Source: Chryseobacterium indologenes (GTDB lineage: Bacteria > Bacteroidota > Bacteroidia > Flavobacteriales > Weeksellaceae). Taken from it: 64,000 nucleotides of DNA. The notes under the pieces are model-generated. The model had not been told where the DNA came from and did not search any database. It saw only the letters and a list, made by a program, of their open reading frames with translations. Where the stretch lies: contig CP065590.1 of assembly GCA_016025055.1 (NCBI GenBank), forward strand, positions 3,472,001-3,536,000, read 5' to 3'. Within the stretch, counting starts at the first letter, position 1; the number at the start of each line of letters is the position of its first letter. Of the stretch, positions 28,448 through 38,294 are shown in pieces. Both the position numbers and the translations under genes were made by a program.

Positions 28448-29575
28448 TTATTTTGGTTGCTGTTGTGTTACACAATGTACCATTCCGCCGTTGGCAAATA
28501 AATTTCGGCAATCAATTCCTACGACCTTTTTATCCGGATACAGGTTTTGGATCATCTGGTTGGCCATTGCATCATTAGGATCATTGTAGTTGGGAACCAA
28601 TACACGGTTATTAGCAATATAATAATTGATGTATGAGGCCTTGCCTACATTTTTTCCATAGGTAGTAATAACGTCTTTTTGAGTTAAAGGAATCTTTACA
28701 AACTGATATGGAGCACCATTTTTTCTGGTGGCACTGTACAACCGGTCAATATCAGCATCCGGTACCTGCCAGTAGGCAAGGTTATCAGGATTCATCGTAA
28801 TAATTGTTGATGAATTGGCAAATCTTGCAAAACCGTCAATGTGCATGTCGGTAATATCCAGTCCGGCTTTTCCGTCAAGCCAGATAAATTTGGTAACGCC
28901 CAGATTTTTGGTAAATATTGCTTCTGCCTGCTGTTGCGTCATTCCGGGGTTTCTGTTGTTGTTCAGGACAGAACTTTTACAGGCCATCAAAACTCCGTCT
29001 CCATCAATTTCCACACTGCCACCTTCGTTGATCATTACAGAATTGAGATCGATTTTGGGCGTATTAGTAGCCGTGGCAATCTTGGAAGGTATGGCGTTAC
29101 AATGATTAAAAGCTGCCTTATTTCCCCAGCCATTAAATCCCCAATCCTGAATAAACAATTTTCCACTTTGATCCTTTACATAAATAGGTCCGTTATCTCT
29201 TACCCAAAAGTCATCAGTCTCATAAAGCTTAAAATCAATATTATTCAAAGAAACACCTGCGTTGTTCAGTAGATCGGTTATACGATCTTTTTCGTAGCGG
29301 TCGTAAGCGATGATGTGAACTTTTTCACTTTGTACAAGTTCTTTGGTCATCGCCACCCATGTAGGGTCAAGCCGATTGCGGTACGTTGTGCCATACTGAT
29401 ATTCGTGAGGCCATTGAAGCCAGGTTCCTTCGTGCGGAGCGGATTCTTCGGGCATGGTATACACCACAGATCCCGGTGTAGGATTCGGGTTACCTGATGG
29501 ATCTGATATATCTCCCTGACTACAGGAGAGCAGAATAGCTGGTAATAGTGAAAATAAGATTTTCTTTTTTTGCAT
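28448..29575 (-). CDS. Agmatine deiminase/peptidylarginine deiminase family lipoprotein
   Basis: The 375-residue protein has the guanidino-deiminase fold. Visible motifs are HEGTWLQWPHEYQYG, DDFWVRDNGPIYV, NEGGSVEIDGDGVL, DMHIDGFARF and the C-terminal NGGMVHC with the likely nucleophile Cys368. These enzymes release ammonia from agmatine (giving N-carbamoylputrescine) or from arginine residues. Unlike cytoplasmic agmatine deiminase it carries a lipoprotein signal peptide with a LLSC lipobox (Cys18) and a Pro/Gly/Asn linker, so it acts outside the cytoplasm. The substrate (free agmatine or protein arginine) is open. It is monocistronic. Confidence 0.88.
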   Translation of the reverse strand: MQKKKILFSLLPAILLSCSQGDISDPSGNPNPTPGSVVYTMPEESAPHEGTWLQWPHEYQYGTTYRNRLDPTWVAMTKELVQSEKVHIIAYDRYEKDRITDLLNNAGVSLNNIDFKLYETDDFWVRDNGPIYVKDQSGKLFIQDWGFNGWGNKAAFNHCNAIPSKIATATNTPKIDLNSVMINEGGSVEIDGDGVLMACKSSVLNNNRNPGMTQQQAEAIFTKNLGVTKFIWLDGKAGLDITDMHIDGFARFANSSTIITMNPDNLAYWQVPDADIDRLYSATRKNGAPYQFVKIPLTQKDVITTYGKNVGKASYINYYIANNRVLVPNYNDPNDAMANQMIQNLYPDKKVVGIDCRNLFANGGMVHCVTQQQPK

Positions 29576-29596
29576 AATGATCTATTTTGATAAGGG

Positions 29597-29604
29597 CAAA
29601 ATTA
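29597..29604 (-). promoter_or_regulatory. -7 box of the deiminase gene
   Basis: On the minus strand TAATTTTG fits the consensus, 21 bases before the ATG at 29575. The -33 element is not clear. Confidence 0.45.
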
Positions 29605-29643
29605 GATTCATTTGTACATTGAAAGTTGTCCCAAATTGACAAT

Positions 29644-30468
29644 CTACTTTAAGGGTAATAAAATATACGTGAGTTGTTCTTCTTCATTACCGGCAATGGC
29701 TGCATGTCTTTCATATTTTTCTATAATAGGGGAATGCGAAAATTCAAGACCGGAGTTGAAAATCCAGCGGGAATAAATTTTGGTATAGGTCTCATCAATC
29801 GTGTCATAGCTTCCCGTATGGATAAACCGGGCGTATTTGCCTCCTAAAATCGTTTTGGAAGGCAGTTTTTTATTACTTGCCTGCACACTCACACAGGCAT
29901 CATACCGGCAGCTGATTTCAGTCTTGATCAGGGGTTCATCTGCAATAATTCCAAAGTAAACCGCATCAGAAGCCTCAAATTTATTTTCCAGAAAATTTTC
30001 CCATAGCAGTTCAATTTCTGCATTATTATAATGGGTATGCACGCTTTGATAAAAGACCTGGACCGGTTTCAGGTATATAATTTCGGGCTCCAGAAGGACA
30101 CCTGAGGTTATCGGAACCAGCTCTGGGCCGCAAAGTAATCTTTCTTTACTGAGCTTGGCTTCCTTGGGAGAAATTCCAAAATGCTGTTTGAAAGCCTTGG
30201 AAAAAGATGCGATATTGGCAAATCCTACTTCAATACCGATGCTTGTAAGATTTTCTGTGGTATAGAGGATCCGTTTATAAGCGTTTTCCAACTTCAGCCT
30301 TTGCTGGAAAGCACCAATGGTCTCACCGCAACTGTATTTAAAAATACGCTGGATATTCCTGTATGAATAATGTGAAACGTCTTCCAGATCCTTTACTGAG
30401 ATCTGTTGATCATAATTTTTCTCTATAAAATGAATGACTTTATAAATGCAGTTCAGGTTATCTTCCAT
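29644..30468 (-). CDS. AraC family regulator with GyrI-like effector domain
   Basis: The 274-residue protein has an N-terminal AraC-type double helix-turn-helix (residues about 8-105: YDQQISVKDLEDVSHYSYRNIQRIF ... GFANIASFSKAFKQHFGISPKE) and a C-terminal GyrI-like small-molecule-binding domain (residues about 115-274, with VQVFYQSVHTHY and YARFIHTGSY). This order is that of Rob/MarA-related regulators that sense compounds. It lies upstream of the deiminase gene on the same strand, separated by a promoter, and may regulate it; that is an inference. Confidence 0.9.
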   Translation of the reverse strand: MEDNLNCIYKVIHFIEKNYDQQISVKDLEDVSHYSYRNIQRIFKYSCGETIGAFQQRLKLENAYKRILYTTENLTSIGIEVGFANIASFSKAFKQHFGISPKEAKLSKERLLCGPELVPITSGVLLEPEIIYLKPVQVFYQSVHTHYNNAEIELLWENFLENKFEASDAVYFGIIADEPLIKTEISCRYDACVSVQASNKKLPSKTILGGKYARFIHTGSYDTIDETYTKIYSRWIFNSGLEFSHSPIIEKYERHAAIAGNEEEQLTYILLPLK

Positions 30469-30521
30469 AAACGGGTTACTTTCAGAGACAAACGATCCGG
30501 AGTAGACTGCAAATGTAAATA

Positions 30522-30552
30522 AAAAGGTCTACTTATTTTGGGTAGACCTTTT
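30522..30552 (-). terminator. Terminator of the AAA+/VWA operon
   Basis: AAAAGGTCTAC and GTAGACCTTTT form a perfect 11-bp stem with a 9-base loop, 25 bases past the stop of the AAA+ gene. Confidence 0.85.
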
Positions 30553-30577
30553 GTTTTCTGTTAAATTAGAATAGCAT

Positions 30578-32032
30578 TTAGTTTCTTAAAAACTGTCCTA
30601 TTCCTGTTGCATCAAAGGTAAATGCCGATTGATTCTCAGATTTATCGATTTTGCTGCTGATGGTTAATGCCCATAATACCAGTTCTTTGCAGAAGTTTTG
30701 ATCTTCTGTGCCCAGTTCAGATGCATTTTCTTGAACGAGAGTCACTAAAGGAGAAATTTTATTCAGTTTCGCGTAAAATTCCTCATCCGTGTCATTGTAG
30801 TTGAGTTGAAGGTGGTTTTTATTAAACCATCTGATCAGATCGGTATAGGGTGTCTTAATATCTTCTTTTTCCAGTTTAGGAATGCGGGGAAACAGGCTTT
30901 CAAACTGTATCATCACAGCCTTATCAATTAAAATTTTTGCTACATAGTCGGCACCTTCCTGTTCACCTTCATACACCAGTTCAATTTTTCCTGTAATAGA
31001 AGGGATAATTGACATAAAATCAAGCAAGCGAACGGTAGTTTTTTCCGAGCCGGATTCGATAAGCCGTAATTTTGCTGCTGCAACCAGGTTTTCCATGGCG
31101 CTGATCGTTAAACGGGCACTCACCCCGCTTTTGGCATCCACGTATTCGCTGTCACGGGCCACGAAAGCTACTTCTTCCAGAAGATCTTTAGCCAGGTCAG
31201 GGATTTGAATCTGAGATCTGTCTTCCGCTGAAATCATGGCTTCCTGCTCAGTAATCTGGCGGGCCAAAGCAATGGTTTTAGGGTAGTGTGTGAAAATCTG
31301 AGATCCGATTCTGTCTTTCAAAGGAGTTACAATACTGCCACGGTTGGTATAGTCTTCAGGATTTGCAGTAAAGATAAATTGAATATCCAGCGGCATTCTC
31401 AATTGGAACCCGCGGATCTGAACGTCTCCTTCCTGCAAAATATTAAACAATGAAACCTGAATTCTGGCCTGCAGGTCGGGTAATTCATTCAGTACAAATA
31501 TAGAACGATTGGCGCGGGGAATCATTCCGTAATGCAGAACCCGTTCATCAGAATAGGGTAATTTAAGCGTAGCCGCTTTGATAGGGTCTATATCACCGAT
31601 AAGATCGGCAACATTGACATCAGGGGTCGCCAGTTTTTCAAAGAAGCGGTTGGAACGATGTACCCAGGAGATCGGAGTTTCATCACCCAATTCGGCAATG
31701 AGATCTCTGGCATATTTTGAAATAGGATGAAATGGGCTGTCGTTGATCTCAGATCCTTTTACCACGGGCATATATTCATCAAGCAGGTCAACCATACTTC
31801 TGGCAATTCTGGTTTTTGCCTGTCCGCGAAGACCCAATAAATTGATGTGGTGACCGGCAAGAATTGCTTTTTTCAACTGAGGAATAACAGTGTTTTCGTA
31901 GCCCCAGAGACCTTCAAATACGGGTTCTTTAGCCTTAATTCTCGAAATTAAATTGGCCTGAATTTCCTCGCTGATCGTTTTATCAGTATAGCCTGAGTCT
32001 TTTAATTCTTTAAATGTAATATCGTTTTTCAT
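30578..32032 (-). CDS. AAA+ ATPase (MoxR/magnesium-chelatase ChlI-like)
   Basis: The 484-residue protein is an AAA+ ATPase of the helix-2-insert group. The P-loop is LLGLRGQAKTR (about residue 65), Walker B is SIFVLNELPDL, and QARIQVSLFNILQEGDVQIRGF is the helix-2 insert, followed by FIFTANPEDYTNRG (sensor 1) and a C-terminal helical part. Such ATPases act with a VWA-domain partner to remodel a client protein. The VWA gene is immediately upstream, 64 bases away, so the pair is a likely operon. The client is unknown. Confidence 0.9.
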   Translation of the reverse strand: MKNDITFKELKDSGYTDKTISEEIQANLISRIKAKEPVFEGLWGYENTVIPQLKKAILAGHHINLLGLRGQAKTRIARSMVDLLDEYMPVVKGSEINDSPFHPISKYARDLIAELGDETPISWVHRSNRFFEKLATPDVNVADLIGDIDPIKAATLKLPYSDERVLHYGMIPRANRSIFVLNELPDLQARIQVSLFNILQEGDVQIRGFQLRMPLDIQFIFTANPEDYTNRGSIVTPLKDRIGSQIFTHYPKTIALARQITEQEAMISAEDRSQIQIPDLAKDLLEEVAFVARDSEYVDAKSGVSARLTISAMENLVAAAKLRLIESGSEKTTVRLLDFMSIIPSITGKIELVYEGEQEGADYVAKILIDKAVMIQFESLFPRIPKLEKEDIKTPYTDLIRWFNKNHLQLNYNDTDEEFYAKLNKISPLVTLVQENASELGTEDQNFCKELVLWALTISSKIDKSENQSAFTFDATGIGQFLRN

Positions 32033-32096
32033 TTTCTTTTAAATACTAATTATCTGGATGAGATGTTTTTAGAGAGATGCTTTAGGGCAAATCTCA

Positions 32097-33235
32097 CTAT
32101 ATTCTCTTTATTCTGTTTTTTTCGTAATCTTCAAAAATCATTTGTCCTAGACCTGAAAGGCCTGTCAGAAAGGCTTTTCCTTTATTCTGTGCGGTAAATG
32201 CTTCTACAAACTGACGCAGATAGGGATCCTGAGCGATCATAAACGTAGTAATCGGAATCTTTAGCTTCCGGGCCTGTGCGGCTCTGTTGAGACATTGGTT
32301 GACAATCATCTCATCCAGACCATAGCTGTTCATGTAAAATTCACCGGTTGGCAGCTGGATGCAGCTCGGTTTTCCATCGGTAATCATAAAAATCTGCTTA
32401 TTGGTATTCCTTTTTCTGCGGAGAATATCCATGGCAAGTTCCAGGCCTGCAACCGTGTTGGTATGGTAGGGCCCTACTTTCAGATAAGGAAGGTCTTTGA
32501 TTTTAATGGGCCATGCCTCATTTCCGAAAACAATAATATCGATGGAATCTTTTGGATATTTTCTCTTAATTAATTCCACTAAAGCCATCGCAACTTTTTT
32601 AGCCGGAGTAATGCGGTCTTCACCATATAAAATCATGGAATGGCTGATATCTATCATCAGTACAGTACTCATCTGGGCCTTGTGTCTGGTTTCCTCTATG
32701 ATAAGGTCATCCTCTGTCAGTCGTAAATCTGAGATACCGTTGTTGACCTGAGCGTTCTTTAGACTTTCCGTCATATTGACTGTTGAGATATCATCTCCAT
32801 ATTGGAAAGACCGGTTTTCACCCTCACGTTCATCACCAATACCCGTTTTGGTTGTACGATGATTTCCTATACCGCTTTTTTCAGTTTTCCGAAAATCTGT
32901 TCCAGGGCGTATTCGCGTAATGCGGCTTCCAGTTTAGGAGTCAGTATATTTTTACCTTTTCCTGCTCCGGAATTACCATCTTCAGGGTCTTCTTCCTTGA
33001 TATATCCTCTTTTCTTCAGATCCTCTTCAAAGTCGTGAATGGTATATTCATCATCAAAAATATCATATTCCTTATCCAGCATGTCAAGCCATTCGAAGGC
33101 CTCTTCAAGATCTCCGGAGGTATGGGTAAGTAAATCTCTGAAAATATCAAAAACCCTGTCAAAATTTGATAATTCTTCCGGAATATGTTTACTGAATGTA
33201 AAGCCATTCTGAAAATTAAGATTTTTGTTTTTCAT
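32097..33235 (-). CDS. VWA domain protein, frameshifted
   Basis: Two frames make one protein of about 379 residues. The N-terminal part is acidic and helical (MKNKNLNFQNGFTFSKHIP ... FEEDLKKRGYIKEEDPEDG) with a Gly-rich linker. The C-terminal part is a von Willebrand A domain with the MIDAS motif MIDISHSM (D-x-S-x-S), the conserved Thr region and ITDGKPS. The break is a six-base T-run at 32876-32881 (A6 on the coding strand). Seven A give FGKLKKSGIGNHRTTKTG, so a one-base deletion is likely. It pairs with the AAA+ ATPase downstream, as in MoxR-VWA or chelatase systems. No third subunit is adjacent. Confidence 0.88.
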
Positions 33236-33448
33236 AAAAAATGAAGCTGTTTGCTGTTATCTGATTTTGAATACCTGGTCATCCTTCCATCAGAAGTTTT
33301 CCGATCAAATTCATCAAAGTATTCAGAATTTTTTACTTTTTTAAATGATACAAGTTAGGAAATAATCATATCAAGATCCCGGATGATAAATAGAAAATAC
33401 TAATGACTGCGATACGAAATGAATATATAAGGGGTTATCCTGCTTTCA

Positions 33449-34429
33449 TTAATTTCTGATTTTACTGGGAATAATATTATATTTTCTCTTGAAAGCGGTG
33501 GAAAAATGTCTCGGATTTTTATAACCCATTCTTTCAGAAACCTCGTTGACATTTAATTCTCCGCTGATAAGTAATTTTTTCGCTTCTTCCATTTTGAGAT
33601 CATTCCAGAAATTAAAGACGGTTGTTCCAAATAATTCTTTAAAGCCCTTTTTTAGGGTAAACTCATTGGTTCCTACCTGATGGGCAAGATCTGTGAGCGT
33701 ACAATTTTTACTGAGATTAGCCACGATATAATCGCGGACTGCATGTATTTTTTCTTCATTCCGTTTGGAAACAGTTGATATTGAATCTTTAGTGCTGAAA
33801 AACTGTTCAAGCTGCAAAAGGAGCAGTTCTGTAATTTTGGCTTCGAGATAGATGCGTTTGAAAGTCCCTTTTCTGTTACAATGCATAATGTCAGTAAGGA
33901 TCTGGTACATTTCTATACTTATCCGTCGGTGTTCAGGAACAATCAGGCACGAATTCCGGTCTTCAATAGCAGTTCTGAATGCCTCAAACAAACCAGAGTT
34001 TTCAGGAAGAAATTTTTTGAAAAAACCGGGAGCCAGGTTAATTTCCAGGATTTGCATATCATGTCCGTCGAACTCCATCTTGCCACACATCTGATGAGCA
34101 TAGATAATATTGTGCTGATCGTTTTCAAAACAAATGATTTTCTGGAAATTTTCCGACTGCGCTGCGCTCTTACCACTGATCGTAAAATGCATTTCAACGC
34201 TGTCAAAATCACTTTCTATATACAGCATAAGCCGGCGGGCCAGAGAAACGTTTCCAAAACCAATATGAACATTCTCAAAACAAATCTCATGATAAAAACC
34301 ATTTCCGATAGGAGGTTTTATATGAATAACTGATTCCCGGATCTGCCCGTCATTTTGGAAGAACGCGTCCGGGTATTCCTTTTCAATCAATGTCTGTTCC
34401 GTCTTTGCATCGTATAATCTTAATGTCAT
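33449..34429 (-). CDS. AraC family transcriptional regulator
   Basis: The 326-residue protein has a C-terminal AraC double helix-turn-helix (residues about 228-325: NLSKNCTLTDLAHQVGTNEFTLKKGFKELFG ... SERMGYKNPRHFSTAFKRKYNIIPS). The N-terminal 220 residues are a beta-rich sensor of unknown ligand (IHIKPPIGNGFYHEI, HQMCGKMEFDGHDMQ). This layout matches regulators of siderophore or xenobiotic genes (the PchR-like type), but the target is not shown. It is divergent from the membrane protein gene at 34718, which it may control. Confidence 0.88.
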   Translation of the reverse strand: MTLRLYDAKTEQTLIEKEYPDAFFQNDGQIRESVIHIKPPIGNGFYHEICFENVHIGFGNVSLARRLMLYIESDFDSVEMHFTISGKSAAQSENFQKIICFENDQHNIIYAHQMCGKMEFDGHDMQILEINLAPGFFKKFLPENSGLFEAFRTAIEDRNSCLIVPEHRRISIEMYQILTDIMHCNRKGTFKRIYLEAKITELLLLQLEQFFSTKDSISTVSKRNEEKIHAVRDYIVANLSKNCTLTDLAHQVGTNEFTLKKGFKELFGTTVFNFWNDLKMEEAKKLLISGELNVNEVSERMGYKNPRHFSTAFKRKYNIIPSKIRN

Positions 34430-34639
34430 TGTTCTGGTGTTGGGTTAAAGTTTCCGTTTCGCGGACTTTTTATTCCGTTTCACATCCTCTCATATCCGGA
34501 TTTACCTGATACTTTTGCACAAAGATAATTTTATTTAGAATTATTCTTAATAATAGAATTGCTTTTTATGAAAATTCATATAACGTGAAAAGAATATTGA
34601 GATAAAAAATAAGTGTAATACCAGATACGGATGATCATT

Positions 34640-34652
34640 GTTTGTAACAAAC
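34640..34652. promoter_or_regulatory. Palindrome in the divergent region
   Basis: GTTTGT-A-ACAAAC is a perfect 13-base palindrome between the divergent AraC-type gene and the membrane protein gene. It could be an operator; there is no other evidence. Confidence 0.25.
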
Positions 34653-34717
34653 GTTATCGTATCATGCTTGGAAATTAAAGTATCAATGACTATCAAAACA
34701 AATAATTAATACATAAT

Positions 34718-35434
34718 ATGAAATATTCACAAAAAATAAACTGGTCTTTTGCCGCTGCCATTATCGTATCTCTTTGCTGGCTGATAGGCGATATATTTGT
34801 AGCAGGATTTGATCCTGATCCTGCTGATTATCCCTTATTTTCAAAAACGTATGCCGATCAGGCGGATGTAGAATTTGCCACTTTAATGTTGGAGGGTTCG
34901 GCATCACGGCTGATGTTTGGAGCTCTGATCGGAGCGCTTACAGGTCCGTTACTGTTGCCGGCAACCTGGCTGGTATATCAGTTTTTTAAGGACACTAAAA
35001 AATGGTATGCCGTCTTTGTCTATTGGGTTTTATTGGTAGGAGCGGTTTTATCTCCTTTAGGGCATGCAGGATTCTTTTATGTGGGAGAAATCTATAAAGC
35101 AGTATACCATACCGATCCCGTGGCGCATTCTTATCTTTTGGAAACGGGAAGAAACTTTATGAAAATGCTGAACATAGCCTGGGGAGCTGCGATTGGTGTC
35201 CTTGCTATCGGCTGGATTTCATTTGCAGTGTGTATTTTACTGAATAAAACCCTGCTTCCGAGATGGATGGCATTACTGACTCCTTTTATTCTGACTTTAA
35301 TGATTATTCCGTTAAAAGGACTGTTACCACTTCCTTACTCAGGATGGGTGGGAGGAGCGATTTTCAATATCGCTTACACGATTTTCTTCAGTACATTGCT
35401 GTTTCTGTTCAGAAAAAGATTGGTTCATCGGTAG
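34718..35434 (+). CDS. Polytopic membrane protein (DUF6796-like)
   Basis: The 238-residue protein has about six or seven hydrophobic membrane segments: about 10-30, 66-90, 98-120, 152-175, 183-200 and 213-233. A loop GFDPDPADYPLFSKTYADQAD follows the first segment, and the protein ends in a basic tail. No transporter signature is seen. The DUF6796 call is from memory of the pattern and is tentative. It is divergent from an AraC-type regulator. Confidence 0.75.
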   Translation: MKYSQKINWSFAAAIIVSLCWLIGDIFVAGFDPDPADYPLFSKTYADQADVEFATLMLEGSASRLMFGALIGALTGPLLLPATWLVYQFFKDTKKWYAVFVYWVLLVGAVLSPLGHAGFFYVGEIYKAVYHTDPVAHSYLLETGRNFMKMLNIAWGAAIGVLAIGWISFAVCILLNKTLLPRWMALLTPFILTLMIIPLKGLLPLPYSGWVGGAIFNIAYTIFFSTLLFLFRKRLVHR

Positions 35435-35550
35435 AACCTTTTCAAAAAATATTTGCTGAGAATGCAGGGTTTAAACATCTGATTGTCTCATTGTTATTGT
35501 TTTTTTTGTTATCGCATTGACTTTGATCTGATGAAAATGATACTTACAAT
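35435..35550. other. Start of a 495-base gap without large genes
   Basis: The gap from 35435 to 35929 holds a possible 30-codon ORF (35551-35643), a -7 box (35808-35815) and very AT-rich DNA. No hairpin terminator was found. Confidence 0.35.
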
Positions 35551-35643
35551 ATGGATAAAAAAGTTGTTAGTTTTGAGGAAGTAGGTCGTTGTAAAATGAC
35601 GGGGATAAGCGTGCAGCAGGATAAAGTTCCTGATAAAAAATAG
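35551..35643 (+). CDS. Possible short ORF, 30 aa
   Basis: The frame from ATG 35551 encodes MDKKVVSFEEVGRCKMTGIS and ten more residues, ending KVPDKK. It is hydrophilic, with one Cys. I see no promoter match close by and no homologue from memory, so it may be chance. Confidence 0.2.
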   Translation: MDKKVVSFEEVGRCKMTGISVQQDKVPDKK

Positions 35644-35807
35644 TGACATTGTCAAATATTTGATAGGCCCCAACTTTTGCCATCAATCTAAAAATATACC
35701 TATACACTAGGAAATTTTAAAACTTTAATTGAATTTTAATGTAAAAAAGAATTAAAATTTGTAAGTTTTATCTCATATTTACTATTATGACAAGACAAAA
35801 ATTACTT

Positions 35808-35815
35808 TAACTTTG
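35808..35815 (+). promoter_or_regulatory. -7 box of the histidine kinase operon
   Basis: TAACTTTG fits the consensus, about 115 bases before the kinase ATG, leaving a long AT-rich leader. The -33 element is weak. Confidence 0.45.
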
Positions 35816-35929
35816 CTAATTAAATGATATACATTGATTAATGCAATTTAATTAATGATATTATATTATTTGGAATTAATAATAAACGAACTGAAGTAAT
35901 TAAGAAATTAATTTAGCATATAAGTAAAT

Positions 35930-37657
35930 ATGGCCTACAAATTCTTAAATTTTAAATTGAGAAAGATTGTTCATTACTCATTAATTCTCTGTATTTTATT
36001 GATACAGGGGATTATTGCAATATTTTTTTATAACGAGTTTGTCAATGAAAAGAAACTGAAGTTTATTAAGACCCAGCTGGAGGAAAGCCGTGCGTTAGGC
36101 GGATTGACAGACAATTCGAGGAAAGATTTCATGGATGCGCAGGATCACCTCCAAAAATACATGATCAATCAGGATAATAAAGAGCTTGATCTGTATTTTC
36201 AATCACTCAGAAAACTTAAGAATAATTTTGACAAAATCGGGGAATATGAAAAGGCAAGTCCAAGGCTAAAAAATACTCTGGCTAAGCAGAAAATAGATAC
36301 CCTGAAAGTGACCAGACTTAAAAGTCTCATGGATTCTGTGTACAAAACTTCTCTGAAGCCGCCGGTAAAGATGGATGAAAAGCCTTATGAACCTGAAAAA
36401 TACAAAAATAATTTTGAAAACCTCAATATCCAGACTCGTACGTATGCAGATACGATAAAAAAGAAAGGATTCATGGGGCGTTTGAAAGATGCTATCACCG
36501 GTAAAGTAAATGTTCAGAAGGAAAGTACTGTGGTTACTTTAACGAATAATAAAACGGTTGACCTGTCTAATCTTAAATCGGAAGTGAGCAATGTGATGAA
36601 GTCTATGGACAAGCATTATGCTGCCGAAGTGAAGAAAGTACAGCTATACGCGGCCAGGAACCAGAGAAATAATATTCAGTTTTATAGTAATTTCAGCAAA
36701 TTGCTAGTCTACAGTAACGGGCTTATTGATGTATACGAAAATGCAATCAGGGATTTTAAGTCGGAACTGGAAAAGGAATACAGCAAGCAGAGCTCTGCCA
36801 ATAATAAAATAAGAACGTATCTCGTATTAGGGCTGATGGTCTTAATGTTTATCGTCTCTATTCTGATCATGTACTTTACCAGAGTTGCCTTTATCTATGA
36901 ACGTAAGCTTAATGCTGAGAACGAAGAGATTAAAAATAACCTGAGTTTTAAAAACAGAATACTGGGAATGCTGAGCCATGATCTAAGGTCTCCGTTGAAA
37001 ATCATCAATATCTTTATTGACAAAATTTACCGGACTACAGATGATGAGACCATAAAAGACTACCTGAAGTCGATCAAATTTACCAACAGTACGTTACTTC
37101 TGCAGTCTAATCAGATTCTGGAGTATACAAAGAATCAGGATGCAGAAAAAAAACTTATTAATACAGTTTTTAATCTTAAAGATGAAATCAGTTCTATTGT
37201 AAAGGTAATTACGCCGTATATAGAAACAAGGAATAATAAATTTGTTGTGACAGACAGAATTCCGGAAGGAACTATGGTCAATTCCGACAGTATCAGGATG
37301 AATCAGATCTTTATGAATATTCTGGGAAATGCTAATAAGTTTACAGAAAACGGACAGATTGATCTTACCATGATTACAGAAACCATTGGCGAGCACAAGA
37401 TTGCTTTTACAACAACAGTGGCCGACACGGGAATCGGGATATCGGAGTCTGATCTGAAGAAAATCTTTGAACCCTATTATCAGGGAACAGTATCTGATGA
37501 GGTAGATAATCTCGGGGCAGGTCTGGGACTTAATCTTTGCAAGGAAATTGTAGAGCTTTTCGATGGTGATATATCCATCTCCAGTAAGCTGCACAAAGGT
37601 ACGAAGATAACATTCAAGTTAATTTTAAATACTAATAATAATGGAGTTACCAATTGA
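35930..37657 (+). CDS. Membrane sensor histidine kinase
   Basis: The 575-residue protein has a first membrane segment (about 14-35), a long extracytoplasmic helical sensor region (about 36-294), and a second membrane segment (about 296-319). A HisKA domain follows, with the phosphoacceptor His350 in MLSHDLRSPLK. The HATPase domain has the N-box ILGNANKFTENG and the G-boxes DTGIGIS and GAGLGL. It should autophosphorylate and pass the phosphate to the LuxR-type regulator, whose gene overlaps it by 17 bases. The signal is unknown. The ectodomain is Lys/Asn-rich and predicted coiled. Confidence 0.92.
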   Translation: MAYKFLNFKLRKIVHYSLILCILLIQGIIAIFFYNEFVNEKKLKFIKTQLEESRALGGLTDNSRKDFMDAQDHLQKYMINQDNKELDLYFQSLRKLKNNFDKIGEYEKASPRLKNTLAKQKIDTLKVTRLKSLMDSVYKTSLKPPVKMDEKPYEPEKYKNNFENLNIQTRTYADTIKKKGFMGRLKDAITGKVNVQKESTVVTLTNNKTVDLSNLKSEVSNVMKSMDKHYAAEVKKVQLYAARNQRNNIQFYSNFSKLLVYSNGLIDVYENAIRDFKSELEKEYSKQSSANNKIRTYLVLGLMVLMFIVSILIMYFTRVAFIYERKLNAENEEIKNNLSFKNRILGMLSHDLRSPLKIINIFIDKIYRTTDDETIKDYLKSIKFTNSTLLLQSNQILEYTKNQDAEKKLINTVFNLKDEISSIVKVITPYIETRNNKFVVTDRIPEGTMVNSDSIRMNQIFMNILGNANKFTENGQIDLTMITETIGEHKIAFTTTVADTGIGISESDLKKIFEPYYQGTVSDEVDNLGAGLGLNLCKEIVELFDGDISISSKLHKGTKITFKLILNTNNNGVTN

Positions 37658-38294
37658 AAATAGAGAAATAATTTTTCTTTTAGCAGATGATCATAGTATT
37701 GTGCGACAGGGAATGGAGATTGTAATCAGCGATATAGCTCCCAATGCGAAGGTGTACCATACATCATCGTTACAGCAGATCACAGAACTGGTGGAGTCTA
37801 AAGATATTGAAATGGCTGTCATTGATGCCCATTTTCCGGATGGGAACAGCCTGCATATTATTCCTGAAATCAAAAAAGTAAATCCGGCTATTAAAATTTT
37901 GATTTTTACCGGACTTGAAGAGGATCTGTATGCCTTAAAATTTATCAAAGCCGGAGCTAATGGGTATCTTAGTAAATTAAGCGAAGAAGAAGAGGTAAGG
38001 GAAGGTCTCACACAGTTTATCAAAAAAGGAGAATATTTCTCTGATACAGTCCGAAAATTGTTGGTACAATTTATCTACAATCCTGATCTGATAAGTCCGC
38101 TGAGTCCTTTAACCAAACGGGAACTGGAAATTGCAGAAATTTATGCCGATGGATACGGAAACCTTGAGATCGCCAATCAACTGAATATAAAGCAGAATAC
38201 CGTAAGTACCATCAAGAAAAATATATTTGAGAAATTAAAAATAGAAAACCTGGTGGAGCTCATAGACCTCATTAAAACACATCATAAAATATAA
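37641..38294 (+). CDS. NarL/LuxR family response regulator
   Basis: The 217-residue protein has a receiver domain (acidic pocket ADDHS, phosphoacceptor Asp62 in AVIDAHFPDG, Lys in YLSKLSEEEEV) and a C-terminal LuxR helix-turn-helix (LTKRELEIAEIYADGYGNLEIANQL ... NTVSTIKKNIFEKL). It overlaps the kinase gene by 17 bases and is its clear partner. The target genes are unknown. A terminator is found about 320 bases downstream. Confidence 0.93.
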   Translation: MELPIENREIIFLLADDHSIVRQGMEIVISDIAPNAKVYHTSSLQQITELVESKDIEMAVIDAHFPDGNSLHIIPEIKKVNPAIKILIFTGLEEDLYALKFIKAGANGYLSKLSEEEEVREGLTQFIKKGEYFSDTVRKLLVQFIYNPDLISPLSPLTKRELEIAEIYADGYGNLEIANQLNIKQNTVSTIKKNIFEKLKIENLVELIDLIKTHHKI

